Notes under the pieces: generated by a model | Database searches by the model: none | Seen by the model: only the letters and a program-made list of their open reading frames with translations | What the model was told of the DNA's origin: nothing | Translations under genes and position numbers: made by a program | Assembly: GCA_016708125.1 (NCBI GenBank) | Contig: JADJGF010000001.1 | Location: 4,439,072-4,503,071, forward strand | Direction: 5' to 3' | Source of the DNA: Ignavibacteriota bacterium | GTDB lineage: Bacteria; Bacteroidota; Ignavibacteria; Ignavibacteriales; Melioribacteraceae | Length of the DNA: 64,000 nt | Shown: positions 55,971 through 63,815 of the stretch, piece after piece | Layout of the letters: every line of letters starts with the position of its first letter | How positions within the stretch are numbered: position 1 is the first letter of the stretch

Positions 55971-56308
55971 ACTTTTATTGAAATTTTTTGTTTTAACTTT
56001 CTTAGAAAATTTAATTTAATAGATTTTTTTTAATCTTTTACGAAATAATAATTTATTTGAAAATATTAAACAGCTCTAATTTTTAATACATTTTTTGAAT
56101 AGAAAAACTTGAACAGCAATTTTACATTTTAGATAAACGAAAACTTTGAAAAATGTTAAACAAAAATAATTAATAGAACGAAAACTAATTTTTAGAAATG
56201 ATTTACAATTTATAATTTTTGAAAAAACCATAATTTGATTTTATAAAAGTTAGAAAACTTAAAACTTTACAAAACTTTTAAGACAATTTAAAATAGATTT
56301 TAAACCGT
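55971..56308. other. Non-coding cassette body B (338 bp)
   Basis: Second copy, same length as A. Conserved blocks AACAGCTCTAA, ACATTTTTTGAATAGAAAAAC, CAATTTTACATTTTAG, TTAAAACTTTACAAAACTTT, and the end TAAACCGTGTATAAC. No ORF. Confidence 0.75.
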
Positions 56309-56453
56309 GTATAACGGCGTGGCAAATAACCCGTCCGCCAATAACAACAATTTTATTAAATAACGAATTGTTTATTTTAAAAGCAGTTTTTAATTTTGTT
56401 TACAAACCAAACTGAAATTAAGCGAAGCGGTCGGGTTGATTTGCGTGTTATAC
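56309..56453 (-). repeat. attC33 (internal deletion, 145 bp)
   Basis: GTATAAC to GTTATAC. Left half as usual up to AGCAGTTTTTAATTTTGTTT, then directly TACAAACCAAACTGAAATTA. The second hairpin arm and about 80 bp are gone, with GTTT microhomology at the joint. Confidence 0.88.
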
Positions 56454-56793
56454 ACTTTTATACAAATTTTTTGTTTTAACTATTTTTTGAATATTTATTT
56501 GACAGATTTTTTGCATATCTTTTTGAAAATATTTATTTATTGGAAATTTAAACAGCTCTAAATTTTAAATACATTTTTTGTATAGAAAAACCAAAACAGC
56601 AATTTTATATTTTACAAAAATGTAAAACTTGGAAAAATCTTTAACAAAATATTTGAAAGAACGAAAACTTTAATTTTGGAAGAAATAACTTTTTAAAAAC
56701 TTTGCAACAAAACTTAATTTTGATTTTACAAAAGTTTGAAAACTTAAAACTTTACAAAACTATAAAGACAATTTTAAATAGTTTTTAAACCGT
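56454..56793. other. Non-coding cassette body C (340 bp)
   Basis: Third copy. AACAGCTCTAAATTTTAAAT, CATTTTTTGTATAGAAAAAC, AACAGCAATTTTATATTTTA, AACTTAAAACTTTACAAAAC and GACAATTTTAAATAG are shared with A and B. No ORF. Confidence 0.75.
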
Positions 56794-57018
56794 GTATAAC
56801 GGCGGCGCAAATAACCCGTCCGCCCAAAACAACAATTTTATTAAATAACAAATGGTTTATTTAAAGAGCAGTTTTTAATTTTCCTTTGGCAAAAACTGCG
56901 ACTTAATTTACTAAATTGTACTTCACTTTAACATAAAACAAAAATGAACTTTCAAACTATTTGTTTACAAACCAAACCAGTATTGAGCGAAGCGGTCGGG
57001 TTGATTTGTTTGTTAGGC
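56794..57018 (-). repeat. attC34
   Basis: GTATAAC to GTTAGGC, GCAGTTTTT/AAAAACTGC hairpin. Confidence 0.92.
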
Positions 57019-57045
57019 ATTATTTGTAGTTAGTATAATTTGGCA

Positions 57046-58137
57046 CTATTTTAATAATAACATTTTCTTTATCTGAGTAAAATCACCGGCTTTAATTTGG
57101 TAAAAATAAGTACCAGAAGCCACTTTTGTTCCGATTTCATTTTGACCGTCCCACATAATTATATAATCCCCAGAGTTTTTTTCTTCATTGAGTAATTCTT
57201 TTACTAATTGGCCATTTATATTATATATCTTAATACTAATTCTACTTCTTTTGAGAACTGTAAATTCAATTTTAGTTGAGGGATTAAAAGGATTCGGGAA
57301 ATTCTGATACAATGTAAAGGAGGAAAAGATATTAGATTTTCCATCATTTATGGCCGTTGGAGCATCATTAAATTTTGTAAGTCTTGCACTGGTTATATTT
57401 ATTGTTCCTGAAGTGCTAGAAGAAGAGTCAACATCTACTTGAAATATTCCCGCAGTTGTTATCCATGAAATACTTAATTGATCATCTTCATTTTGAAATA
57501 TACCATTCACATAGTTTTGGGTTTTCGTGTTTTCCAATATTCTTAATGCTGAATAAGTTCCGAAAGGAAATGTAAAATTCCCAAAAGCATCTACAGATTG
57601 AGTTGAAGTTGCAATAGATATTTTTCCAAATCCATCATCCGTTGTATCGGCTTCATGTTTTGATGCACCATAAATTAGCGGTAATGGAAAGATATTTGTA
57701 TTATTTTTTATTGTAATTATTGTGTCAATAATTAAATACCTATTATTAATATGTTTATACAACGTTGTATCATGAACAAATCCTAAATAATAGAGTCCAG
57801 TGTTATCTAATTTGTAATAATTTTCGGATAGGGTACGATTATTTAAATCTTGACAATGAGTAGCTTCGGGAAAATCAGATGAATACCACGAATTTGTTAG
57901 AGAAATATTAACTGCTGTAATTGTATCAGAAAAGTCAATAATAGGTGTAGTCCAATTCTGAGATGATCCGCTAGCACTTCCGACATTCATAGTTGTTTGT
58001 ACATTGCCGTTGCTTACTTGTAACCATTGTCTTCCTGGTTCTAAAATATTTAATAAATCAGAAAATGTTATTTGAATTTGAGCATTAAGTATAACAGTCG
58101 TTGATATTAATAAAATAAATAATGACAGTTTCCTCAT
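57046..58137 (-). CDS. T9SS-exported secreted protein
   Basis: 363 residues with a signal peptide (first ~20 residues) and a C-terminal type A sorting domain: LYQNFPNPFNPSTKIEFTVL, RISIKIYNINGQLVKELL and IMWDGQNEIGTKVASGTYFYQ, ending KKMLLLK. The middle is a beta-rich domain without a recognised catalytic motif. It would be exported through Sec and then the type IX machinery, anchored or released outside the cell. Same tail type as the S8 protease of this array. Confidence 0.87.
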   Translation of the reverse strand: MRKLSLFILLISTTVILNAQIQITFSDLLNILEPGRQWLQVSNGNVQTTMNVGSASGSSQNWTTPIIDFSDTITAVNISLTNSWYSSDFPEATHCQDLNNRTLSENYYKLDNTGLYYLGFVHDTTLYKHINNRYLIIDTIITIKNNTNIFPLPLIYGASKHEADTTDDGFGKISIATSTQSVDAFGNFTFPFGTYSALRILENTKTQNYVNGIFQNEDDQLSISWITTAGIFQVDVDSSSSTSGTINITSARLTKFNDAPTAINDGKSNIFSSFTLYQNFPNPFNPSTKIEFTVLKRSRISIKIYNINGQLVKELLNEEKNSGDYIIMWDGQNEIGTKVASGTYFYQIKAGDFTQIKKMLLLK

Positions 58138-58199
58138 GATTATCAGACTCCTTTATATAAATTAATTTTTGTTCATTTTTTTTATTCTATATTTATAAT

Positions 58200-58426
58200 G
58201 CCTAACGACGTTGCGCTTAACCCGCCGCCCATAACAAGGAAGCCGAGTAAAACATAATTGATAAATATTTAACAAACTGCACTTAACTTGCGTCAGCAAA
58301 AGTGCAGTTTGTAAGTTAATTAATTAGACCGAACACTTAGAACAACAAACTATAACTAAAACACAATTTCAAAAATCACAAATCCGCCGAACTAAAATGG
58401 CGGTCGGGTTGAGGCGCTGGTTATAA
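58200..58426 (-). repeat. attC35 (second major subtype)
   Basis: GCCTAAC core, GCGCTTAACCCGCCGCC arm against GGCGGTCGGGTTGAGGCGC, GTTATAA core. Hairpin ACAAACTGCACTT (58272-58284)/AAGTGCAGTTTGT (58300-58312). Shares most of its interior with attC16. Confidence 0.88.
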
Positions 58427-58433
58427 GCAATAA

Positions 58434-58958
58434 TTATTTAGTGAATGTGGCTTTAACACGTTTAGATTTTCTAAAATATGGTATCCAGATGATTGCACTT
58501 ATAATATCTTTAGAAAACTGCTTTCCATTCTCAATAGCTAGACCATTAGCGCCAGTTAAAAGTTCAACTACTAAGAGAATAAAACTAAGCAGAATGCTCA
58601 CTTTCAACCAAAAAATTACAATGCGTGGAGCATTTTTTCTTTTTTGGAAAAAATAAAAACCAGCATACAGCATTAATATTAATAAAATTATTTGTATGAA
58701 AATCTCCAACCCAAACTCAATCCCAAATCCGAATTCCAATGCAAGTGGAATTTGTCTAATAAATGTGACTAAACTAATTATGGAAACAATTGGTCCAACA
58801 ATTAACCATAATAAAGGGACTAAAAGCCAACCTTCAAAACCAGATAATTTTTCTACTTCTTCATCGTTGAGCTCTGCCCCACAATTTGAACATTTTGTAT
58901 CACTTTCTTTAACTGGGTTTCCACAATCAGAACAATAATACTCTGAATTTTCTTCCAT
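58434..58958 (-). CDS. DUF2569-type membrane protein with zinc ribbon
   Basis: 174 residues. N-terminal double zinc ribbon, CSDCGNPVKESDTKCSNCGA, then LSGFEGWLLVPLLWLIVGPI of the DUF2569 family and three more transmembrane helices. The ribbon might bind metal or another protein on the cytoplasmic side. Role unknown. Cassette of one gene. Confidence 0.78.
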   Translation of the reverse strand: MEENSEYYCSDCGNPVKESDTKCSNCGAELNDEEVEKLSGFEGWLLVPLLWLIVGPIVSIISLVTFIRQIPLALEFGFGIEFGLEIFIQIILLILMLYAGFYFFQKRKNAPRIVIFWLKVSILLSFILLVVELLTGANGLAIENGKQFSKDIISAIIWIPYFRKSKRVKATFTK

Positions 58959-58969
58959 ATGATGTTTGC

Positions 58970-59198
58970 TTATAACGGCGTTGCAAATAACTTGTCCGCC
59001 CTAAATTACAATTTTACAAAATAACGATTGGTAAAATTACCAAAGCAGTTTTTAATTTATCTTTAGCAAAAACTGCGACTCACCTTTTTCTTGAATTGAA
59101 TTCCACTTTAACAAAAAACTTAAATTGGATTTCTAAATTTTCTATTTACTAAATTTCGCCGAACCGGAACGGCGGTCAAGTTGATTTGCTGGTTATAT
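58970..59198 (-). repeat. attC36
   Basis: TTATAAC to GTTATAT, arms GCAAATAACTTG against CAAGTTGATTTGC, GCAGTTTTT hairpin. Confidence 0.92.
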
Positions 59199-59222
59199 TG
59201 CATATTTTTTTAAAAATATTAT

Positions 59223-59609
59223 TTAGTCTACTAATGGCATTATTTTGAATTTTGATAATCCAAAATAGCCTACTCCATTTATATCATAAAATTCAATAAC
59301 AAAATTTTCATTCTCATAATGTTCATATCGAAAATCAGTTCTGGCTTTCCCTTTGATTGATTCAATAGATATTTCAGTTAAATAAGTTAATATATTTGTG
59401 GATACATATTCATAATTATGTTGGTCATCTACATTCATAATTTTATTAAATAATGTATCACCATTTACAATAATGATAATATCTACATTCGGGATTTCAT
59501 AACTTTGATTACTTATTGAAAAGAATAAGCTATCAGAAATAAATTTTTGTTCTTGACCGAAGGTACAATTAAGTAAAATCAATAATAATAATACAGTTAA
59601 TCTTTTCAT
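59223..59609 (-). CDS. Secreted hypothetical protein
   Basis: 128 residues from the ATG at 59609 (upstream codons are attC37 read-through). Signal peptide KRLTVLLLLILLNCTFGQ, then a beta-type domain (VDIIIIVNGDTLFNKIMNVD, IEFYDINGVGYFGL). No domain recognised. Cassette of one gene. Confidence 0.6.
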   Translation of the reverse strand: MKRLTVLLLLILLNCTFGQEQKFISDSLFFSISNQSYEIPNVDIIIIVNGDTLFNKIMNVDDQHNYEYVSTNILTYLTEISIESIKGKARTDFRYEHYENENFVIEFYDINGVGYFGLSKFKIMPLVD

Positions 59610-59622
59610 TTCTTTCCTTGCA

Positions 59623-59844
59623 ATATAACGGCGTGGCAAATAACCCGCTGCCTAAAACTTAAATTTTACAAAATAACGATTGGTTAATTTTACAAAGCAG
59701 TTTTTATTTTGCCTTTAGCAAAAACTGCGACTTAACTTTTTGAACATTGTTCACTTTTAACAAAAATGCTAAAACAACTTTCAATTTATATTTTTATACA
59801 AAACCCAACCCGGTACGGCGGTCGGGTTGATTTGTTTGTTAGCT
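59623..59844 (-). repeat. attC37
   Basis: ATATAAC to GTTAGCT, GCAGTTTTT hairpin. The GGCT-like gene stop lies inside the core. Confidence 0.92.
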
Positions 59845-60336
59845 GTATATACTTAACTGCTCTTCTTCTCGCTCTTTATTTTTATCCTTTATAGTTTCTA
59901 CAGCCTTGATTTTATCTATATAATACTCGGGAAGTTTATTTTCTATAGCTCCAACAATAACATGTTTCGTATACCAAGAAAATGGTTTTAATTCAGAATT
60001 AATTTTTTCTGTGCAATAAGTAATTGCACTACACTCTGTATTATCTGGATAAGTCTTAAGTAAAATAGATTTTCTTTTGTATCCATCACCAACACCTTCG
60101 TATTTGTCAAGTTTATTTAGCTCACTATCTTCAATTTCATAAATGACACCAAACATGATATCTGACACTTCACCAGTATAATATGCATCACATTTACCAG
60201 AACAACCATCAGAGCTAATTTTATGAAACATAAGTTTATACTTAAACAATTGACCAATTCCAATAGTTTTTTTTATTGAGACACGGGAAGATAATCGTTT
60301 TAATGACATATTTGAACCGTATGCGAAATAAATCAT
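59839..60336 (-). CDS. Gamma-glutamylcyclotransferase-like (GGCT/AIG2) protein
   Basis: 165 residues. MIYFAYGSNMSLKRLSSRV is the invariant GGCT N-terminus; the catalytic Glu is in DKYEGVGDGYK, and FSWYTKHVIVGA is in the right place. Family members cleave gamma-glutamyl or gamma-glutamylamine bonds. First of two genes in a two-gene cassette by position, with 16 bases between stop and start. Confidence 0.85.
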   Translation of the reverse strand: MIYFAYGSNMSLKRLSSRVSIKKTIGIGQLFKYKLMFHKISSDGCSGKCDAYYTGEVSDIMFGVIYEIEDSELNKLDKYEGVGDGYKRKSILLKTYPDNTECSAITYCTEKINSELKPFSWYTKHVIVGAIENKLPEYYIDKIKAVETIKDKNKEREEEQLSIYS

Positions 60337-60352
60337 TATGATATCCTATTAT

Positions 60353-60835
60353 TTAATTATTCGCCGCTAAAAAATCATTTAAAAATTCATCTAGAGAAGA
60401 TTGTAATGTATTTACAATAAACTCTGATGAACCTCCTCCAAGAGACCCAGTTATGCTATTTGACCATGTCGTTGCAATAACAGTCTGATGTTGAGTTTTC
60501 TTTCCGCTTCCATAAAAATAAGCCACATACCGATTATAATTTAATTCAATAGTAAAGGCGTTACCGACGACATTTATGTTAACATATAAATAACCATCAA
60601 GAGCTTCCTTACTTTTGATAGGCCTAATTTTTGCAAGTCTTATTGATAATTCAAGTTTAGAAATAATTCTTTCTTTTGTTAGTCCAATAGCTTTTCCATC
60701 AGTTGAAACATCCTCAACAAGATATTCAATTACTCCTTGATTTGAAACCTTTAGACCATCTTTCCCAGTTTGAGAATAAGTGATACTGCTAACTAGTAAA
60801 GTGATAAATGCTATCATGTTTAATATTGATTTCAA
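60353..60835 (-). CDS. Secreted hypothetical protein, TTG start
   Basis: 160 residues from a TTG at 60835, chosen because AGGAG lies five bases upstream and the frame above it runs into attC38. The N-terminus KSILNMIAFITLLVSSITYS is a signal peptide. C-terminal SGSGKKTQHQTVIATTW-type and Gly-rich GSLGGGSSEF segments suggest a small periplasmic domain. The upstream gene of a two-gene cassette with the GGCT-like gene, which follows it. Confidence 0.62.
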   Translation of the reverse strand: MKSILNMIAFITLLVSSITYSQTGKDGLKVSNQGVIEYLVEDVSTDGKAIGLTKERIISKLELSIRLAKIRPIKSKEALDGYLYVNINVVGNAFTIELNYNRYVAYFYGSGKKTQHQTVIATTWSNSITGSLGGGSSEFIVNTLQSSLDEFLNDFLAANN

Positions 60836-60853
60836 GGGAACTCCTAAATTTAC

Positions 60854-61079
60854 AGCTAACGGCGTGGCAAATAACCCGTCCGCCAATAACAATAATTTTA
60901 TTAAATAACGAATGATTTATTTTTAGGAGCAGTTTTTAATTTATCTTTTGCAAAAACTGCGACTTACTTTTCTGAATTGCACTTCACTTTAACAAAAAAC
61001 TAAAATAGATTTCCAAACTTTTTGTTTACAAACCAAACCAGAATTGAGCGAAGCGGTCGGGTTGATTTGTTGGTTATAT
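60854..61079 (-). repeat. attC38
   Basis: AGCTAAC to GTTATAT, GCAGTTTTT hairpin. Confidence 0.92.
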
Positions 61080-61111
61080 AGCATTTTTAGTAATTGCTCT
61101 TTCTCATAATA

Positions 61112-61504
61112 TTAATCCGGCATTAACATTACGAGAGTTTTTATAAACAATATGATTGAGAATATAAATGTTAATGAGCTAATTAACATTAAATATTTCT
61201 TTTTATGGGTAAATCCGATTAATAAATTTATTGCAGTTGAAATTCCTATTCCTAAAATCAAATAAGTAAAAAAACGAATTGATGATAAATTTTCAGAAGC
61301 AAATGTATGAAATTCAGATAACATTGATAATTTTTTGTAATCTAAATAAATCGGAATAAAGTAAATAATAAAAACTACGAAAAGAATGAATCCAACAAAT
61401 GTTAAAAATGTTGCTAATGTTAACATTGAAAATATTCTTGAAATTACTGAATTTGAATGATTATCATCCAATGAGAAATGGATAGATTTAGAGTTACCGA
61501 TCAT
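61112..61504 (-). CDS. Membrane protein, hypothetical
   Basis: 130 residues with three to four hydrophobic helices (TLATFLTFVGFILFVVFIIYFI, FFTYLILGIGISTAINLLIG, LMLISSLTFIFSIILFIKT). No known family. Cassette of one gene. Confidence 0.62.
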   Translation of the reverse strand: MIGNSKSIHFSLDDNHSNSVISRIFSMLTLATFLTFVGFILFVVFIIYFIPIYLDYKKLSMLSEFHTFASENLSSIRFFTYLILGIGISTAINLLIGFTHKKKYLMLISSLTFIFSIILFIKTLVMLMPD

Positions 61505-61560
61505 TTGATCACCTCTTTTTATAAATATATATTTATTTAATCTTTCAATTCATATTTGCT

Positions 61561-61785
61561 ATATAACGGCGGCGCAAATAACTTGCCGCCCAAAACAACA
61601 ATTTTATTTAATAACGAATAGTAAAATTACCAAAGCAGTTTTTAATTTATCTTTAGTAAAAACTGCGACTCACTTTTCAGAATTACGTTCCCTTTTAACA
61701 AAAAACTTAAATTAAGCTTCTAATGCCACTTTTTACAAATTTCCACCGAACCAGAACGGCGGTCAAGTTGATTTGTTTGTTATAT
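61561..61785 (-). repeat. attC39
   Basis: ATATAAC to GTTATAT; arms CAAATAACTTG and CAAGTTGATTTG, GCAGTTTTT hairpin. Confidence 0.92.
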
Positions 61786-61802
61786 TGCTTTTATTTTTTT
61801 AA

Positions 61803-62315
61803 TTACTTTAACGATATATTCCTTTTATTATTTTGTATCCAATAATATCTTTTATCATTAATTGTACCTTCTCTATAACATTTCTCTTTACCTTCAACAA
61901 TTAAGGCAACTTTAATTTTTTGTTTATTTTCAAAATGATAAAAAGATTTTGGTAATTCAGATTTATCAATTTGTGATCCAGCTACCCAAGTACAATAACT
62001 AAAATGAGGGAAATGTAATGTGTAAACAAATTGACTATATATTATTGAATCTTTTTCGTTTTTAATTGCAACTAATACAGAATCTGATAATTCACAATAA
62101 AATGAAGATGAACCACAAAATAATCCTTTTGTATATTCATTAATTGTTGGAGGAGAAAAAGGATTGGGATAAATAGCCCAATAAACTTTTGATGAATCTT
62201 CAATATAAGCTTGTTTTGGATATCTATTTTCTTGTTTTATTTGAGATAATACAACTAATGAATTTCCAAAAATCAGCAAAAGAATTAATAATATTTGATT
62301 TCTTAAAATGTTCAT
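61803..62315 (-). CDS. Secreted hypothetical protein
   Basis: 170 residues from the ATG at 62315 (codons before it are attC40 read-through). Signal peptide NILRNQILLILLLIFGNSL. The body contains WAIYPNPFSPPTINEYTKGL, which resembles a T9SS-like NPF segment but at the N-terminal rather than the C-terminal side. Function unknown. Confidence 0.58.
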   Translation of the reverse strand: MNILRNQILLILLLIFGNSLVVLSQIKQENRYPKQAYIEDSSKVYWAIYPNPFSPPTINEYTKGLFCGSSSFYCELSDSVLVAIKNEKDSIIYSQFVYTLHFPHFSYCTWVAGSQIDKSELPKSFYHFENKQKIKVALIVEGKEKCYREGTINDKRYYWIQNNKRNISLK

Positions 62316-62337
62316 ATAAACTATTATTTTATTAGCA

Positions 62338-62572
62338 ATATAACGGCGTGGCAAATAACCCGTCCGCCTAAATCCGTCAGCTGACGGAACAATTTTATTA
62401 AATAACGAATGATTTATTTTAAAGAGCAGTTTTTAATTTTCATCAGCAAAAACTGCGACTTAACATTATGAACTTTGTTCACTTTTAACAAAAATGCCAA
62501 AACAACTTTCAATTTATATTTTTACCCAAAACCCAAACGAGCGAAGCGGTCGGGTTGATTTGTTGGTTAGCA
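62338..62572 (-). repeat. attC40
   Basis: ATATAAC to GTTAGCA with CCGTCAGCTGACGG (62374-62387) and GCAGTTTTT hairpin. Confidence 0.92.
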
Positions 62573-62581
62573 AGATATTAA

Positions 62582-63118
62582 TTAAATTTTCTTTAATATT
62601 TCGATTCCCTCATACCAGTTGCCATAACCAGAATCAACATTTATATGTCCAGCATTTCCAATATTAATAAACTCACTCCCCCAACATTCCGCAAAATATT
62701 TTGCTCTTTCAATTTTTATCCACTTATCGTTATTGCTTGCTACAATTATAGTTTTAAAATTCATTTTTTCTCTTGGTATTGGGGAAAATCCTTTTGCAGG
62801 GAAAGTATAATTTTCCGCTTCCAAATCACTTGGTGCCACAAGTAGTGCACCTTTTATAATTCGCTTATATTTGATTGCCCAATGTACTATTGTTGCACAA
62901 CCTAAACTATGTCCAATAATTACACAATCATTTAAATTATGTTGCATAATTTCTTTATCAATTGTTTGTATCCAATCTTCACATATTGGCGAATTCCACT
63001 CTAATTGATTAATTCTTTTGCAATTCAGTTCTGATTTTTCAAAAAATGTTTGCCAATGATTTGATCCAGAATTACCTAAACCCGGGACTATAAAATATTT
63101 GTTCAACTTCATCTCCAT
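62582..63118 (-). CDS. RBBP9/YdeN-family serine hydrolase
   Basis: 178 residues (ATG at 63118, or two codons later). Alpha/beta hydrolase with nucleophile elbow GHSLGC, N-terminal FIVPGLGNSGSNHWQTFFEK and the terminal AGHINVDSGYGNW with the catalytic His. The Asp in ASNNDKWIK completes the triad. Substrate unknown. Cassette of one gene. Confidence 0.87.
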   Translation of the reverse strand: MEMKLNKYFIVPGLGNSGSNHWQTFFEKSELNCKRINQLEWNSPICEDWIQTIDKEIMQHNLNDCVIIGHSLGCATIVHWAIKYKRIIKGALLVAPSDLEAENYTFPAKGFSPIPREKMNFKTIIVASNNDKWIKIERAKYFAECWGSEFINIGNAGHINVDSGYGNWYEGIEILKKI

Positions 63119-63128
63119 GTTCTTATCT

Positions 63129-63354
63129 TGCTAACGGCGTGGCAAATAACCCGTCCGCCGAAAACAACAATTTTATTAAATAACGAATGGTTTATTTTAA
63201 AGAGCAGTTTTTAATTTTGTCAACAAAAAAACTGCGACTAACTCTACAAAATTGTACTAAACTTTAACTAAAAACTTAAATTAACTTCCCAACTTTTTGT
63301 TTACAAACCAAACCAGAATTGAGCGAAGCGGTCGGGTTGATTTGCTGGTTATAC
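63129..63354 (-). repeat. attC41
   Basis: TGCTAAC to GTTATAC with GCAGTTTTT hairpin. Last attC in the window; the array clearly continues to the right. Confidence 0.92.
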
Positions 63355-63359
63355 ACCTT

Positions 63360-63815
63360 TTAATTACTAAAATAATTTTTCAAATCCTCATTCCACACAA
63401 AAAACGATGATGCGACATTACTCCATTTTTCGACATCAACTTCAGAATCAACCTGGAAAACCTTAACTCGTTTACCAATTTTTCCAACGTCTTTTACGTG
63501 ACAATTTATTCTTTTTTCAATCTCAGACTTATTATAAATTCTTATTGCACCATCAAAATGTTCAATTTTATTAGTTTCTTTATTAAAAATTGTATGAAAA
63601 TATCTGCTTGCACGACAATCATAAAAATTAGTTTTGGGAACTTCTTCAAAAATAATATGTACTTCATTTTCTTTTGGAATCCACACAGCATCTGTAAATT
63701 GTGTTTGAGAAAAATCATAACGATCATCCATCCATCTAACATGGGTTATCTCTTTTAAAGAATTAAATGAATTTAACTCTGGAGGTTTTCCATAAATGAA
63801 CATTCTATAGTTCAT
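63360..63815 (-). CDS. Hypothetical protein
   Basis: 151 residues, soluble. Patterns include THVRWMDDRYDFSQTQFTD and FYDCRASRYFHTIFN. No family recognised. Its ATG overlaps the stop of the gene to the right (ATGA), so the two are one operon in the partial last cassette. Confidence 0.6.
   Translation of the reverse strand: MNYRMFIYGKPPELNSFNSLKEITHVRWMDDRYDFSQTQFTDAVWIPKENEVHIIFEEVPKTNFYDCRASRYFHTIFNKETNKIEHFDGAIRIYNKSEIEKRINCHVKDVGKIGKRVKVFQVDSEVDVEKWSNVASSFFVWNEDLKNYFSN

Noticed and set aside
61803..62315. T9SS sorting domain from NPFSPP
   Set aside because: The motif lies near the N-terminus and the C-terminal strands and KK tail of a sorting domain are absent.
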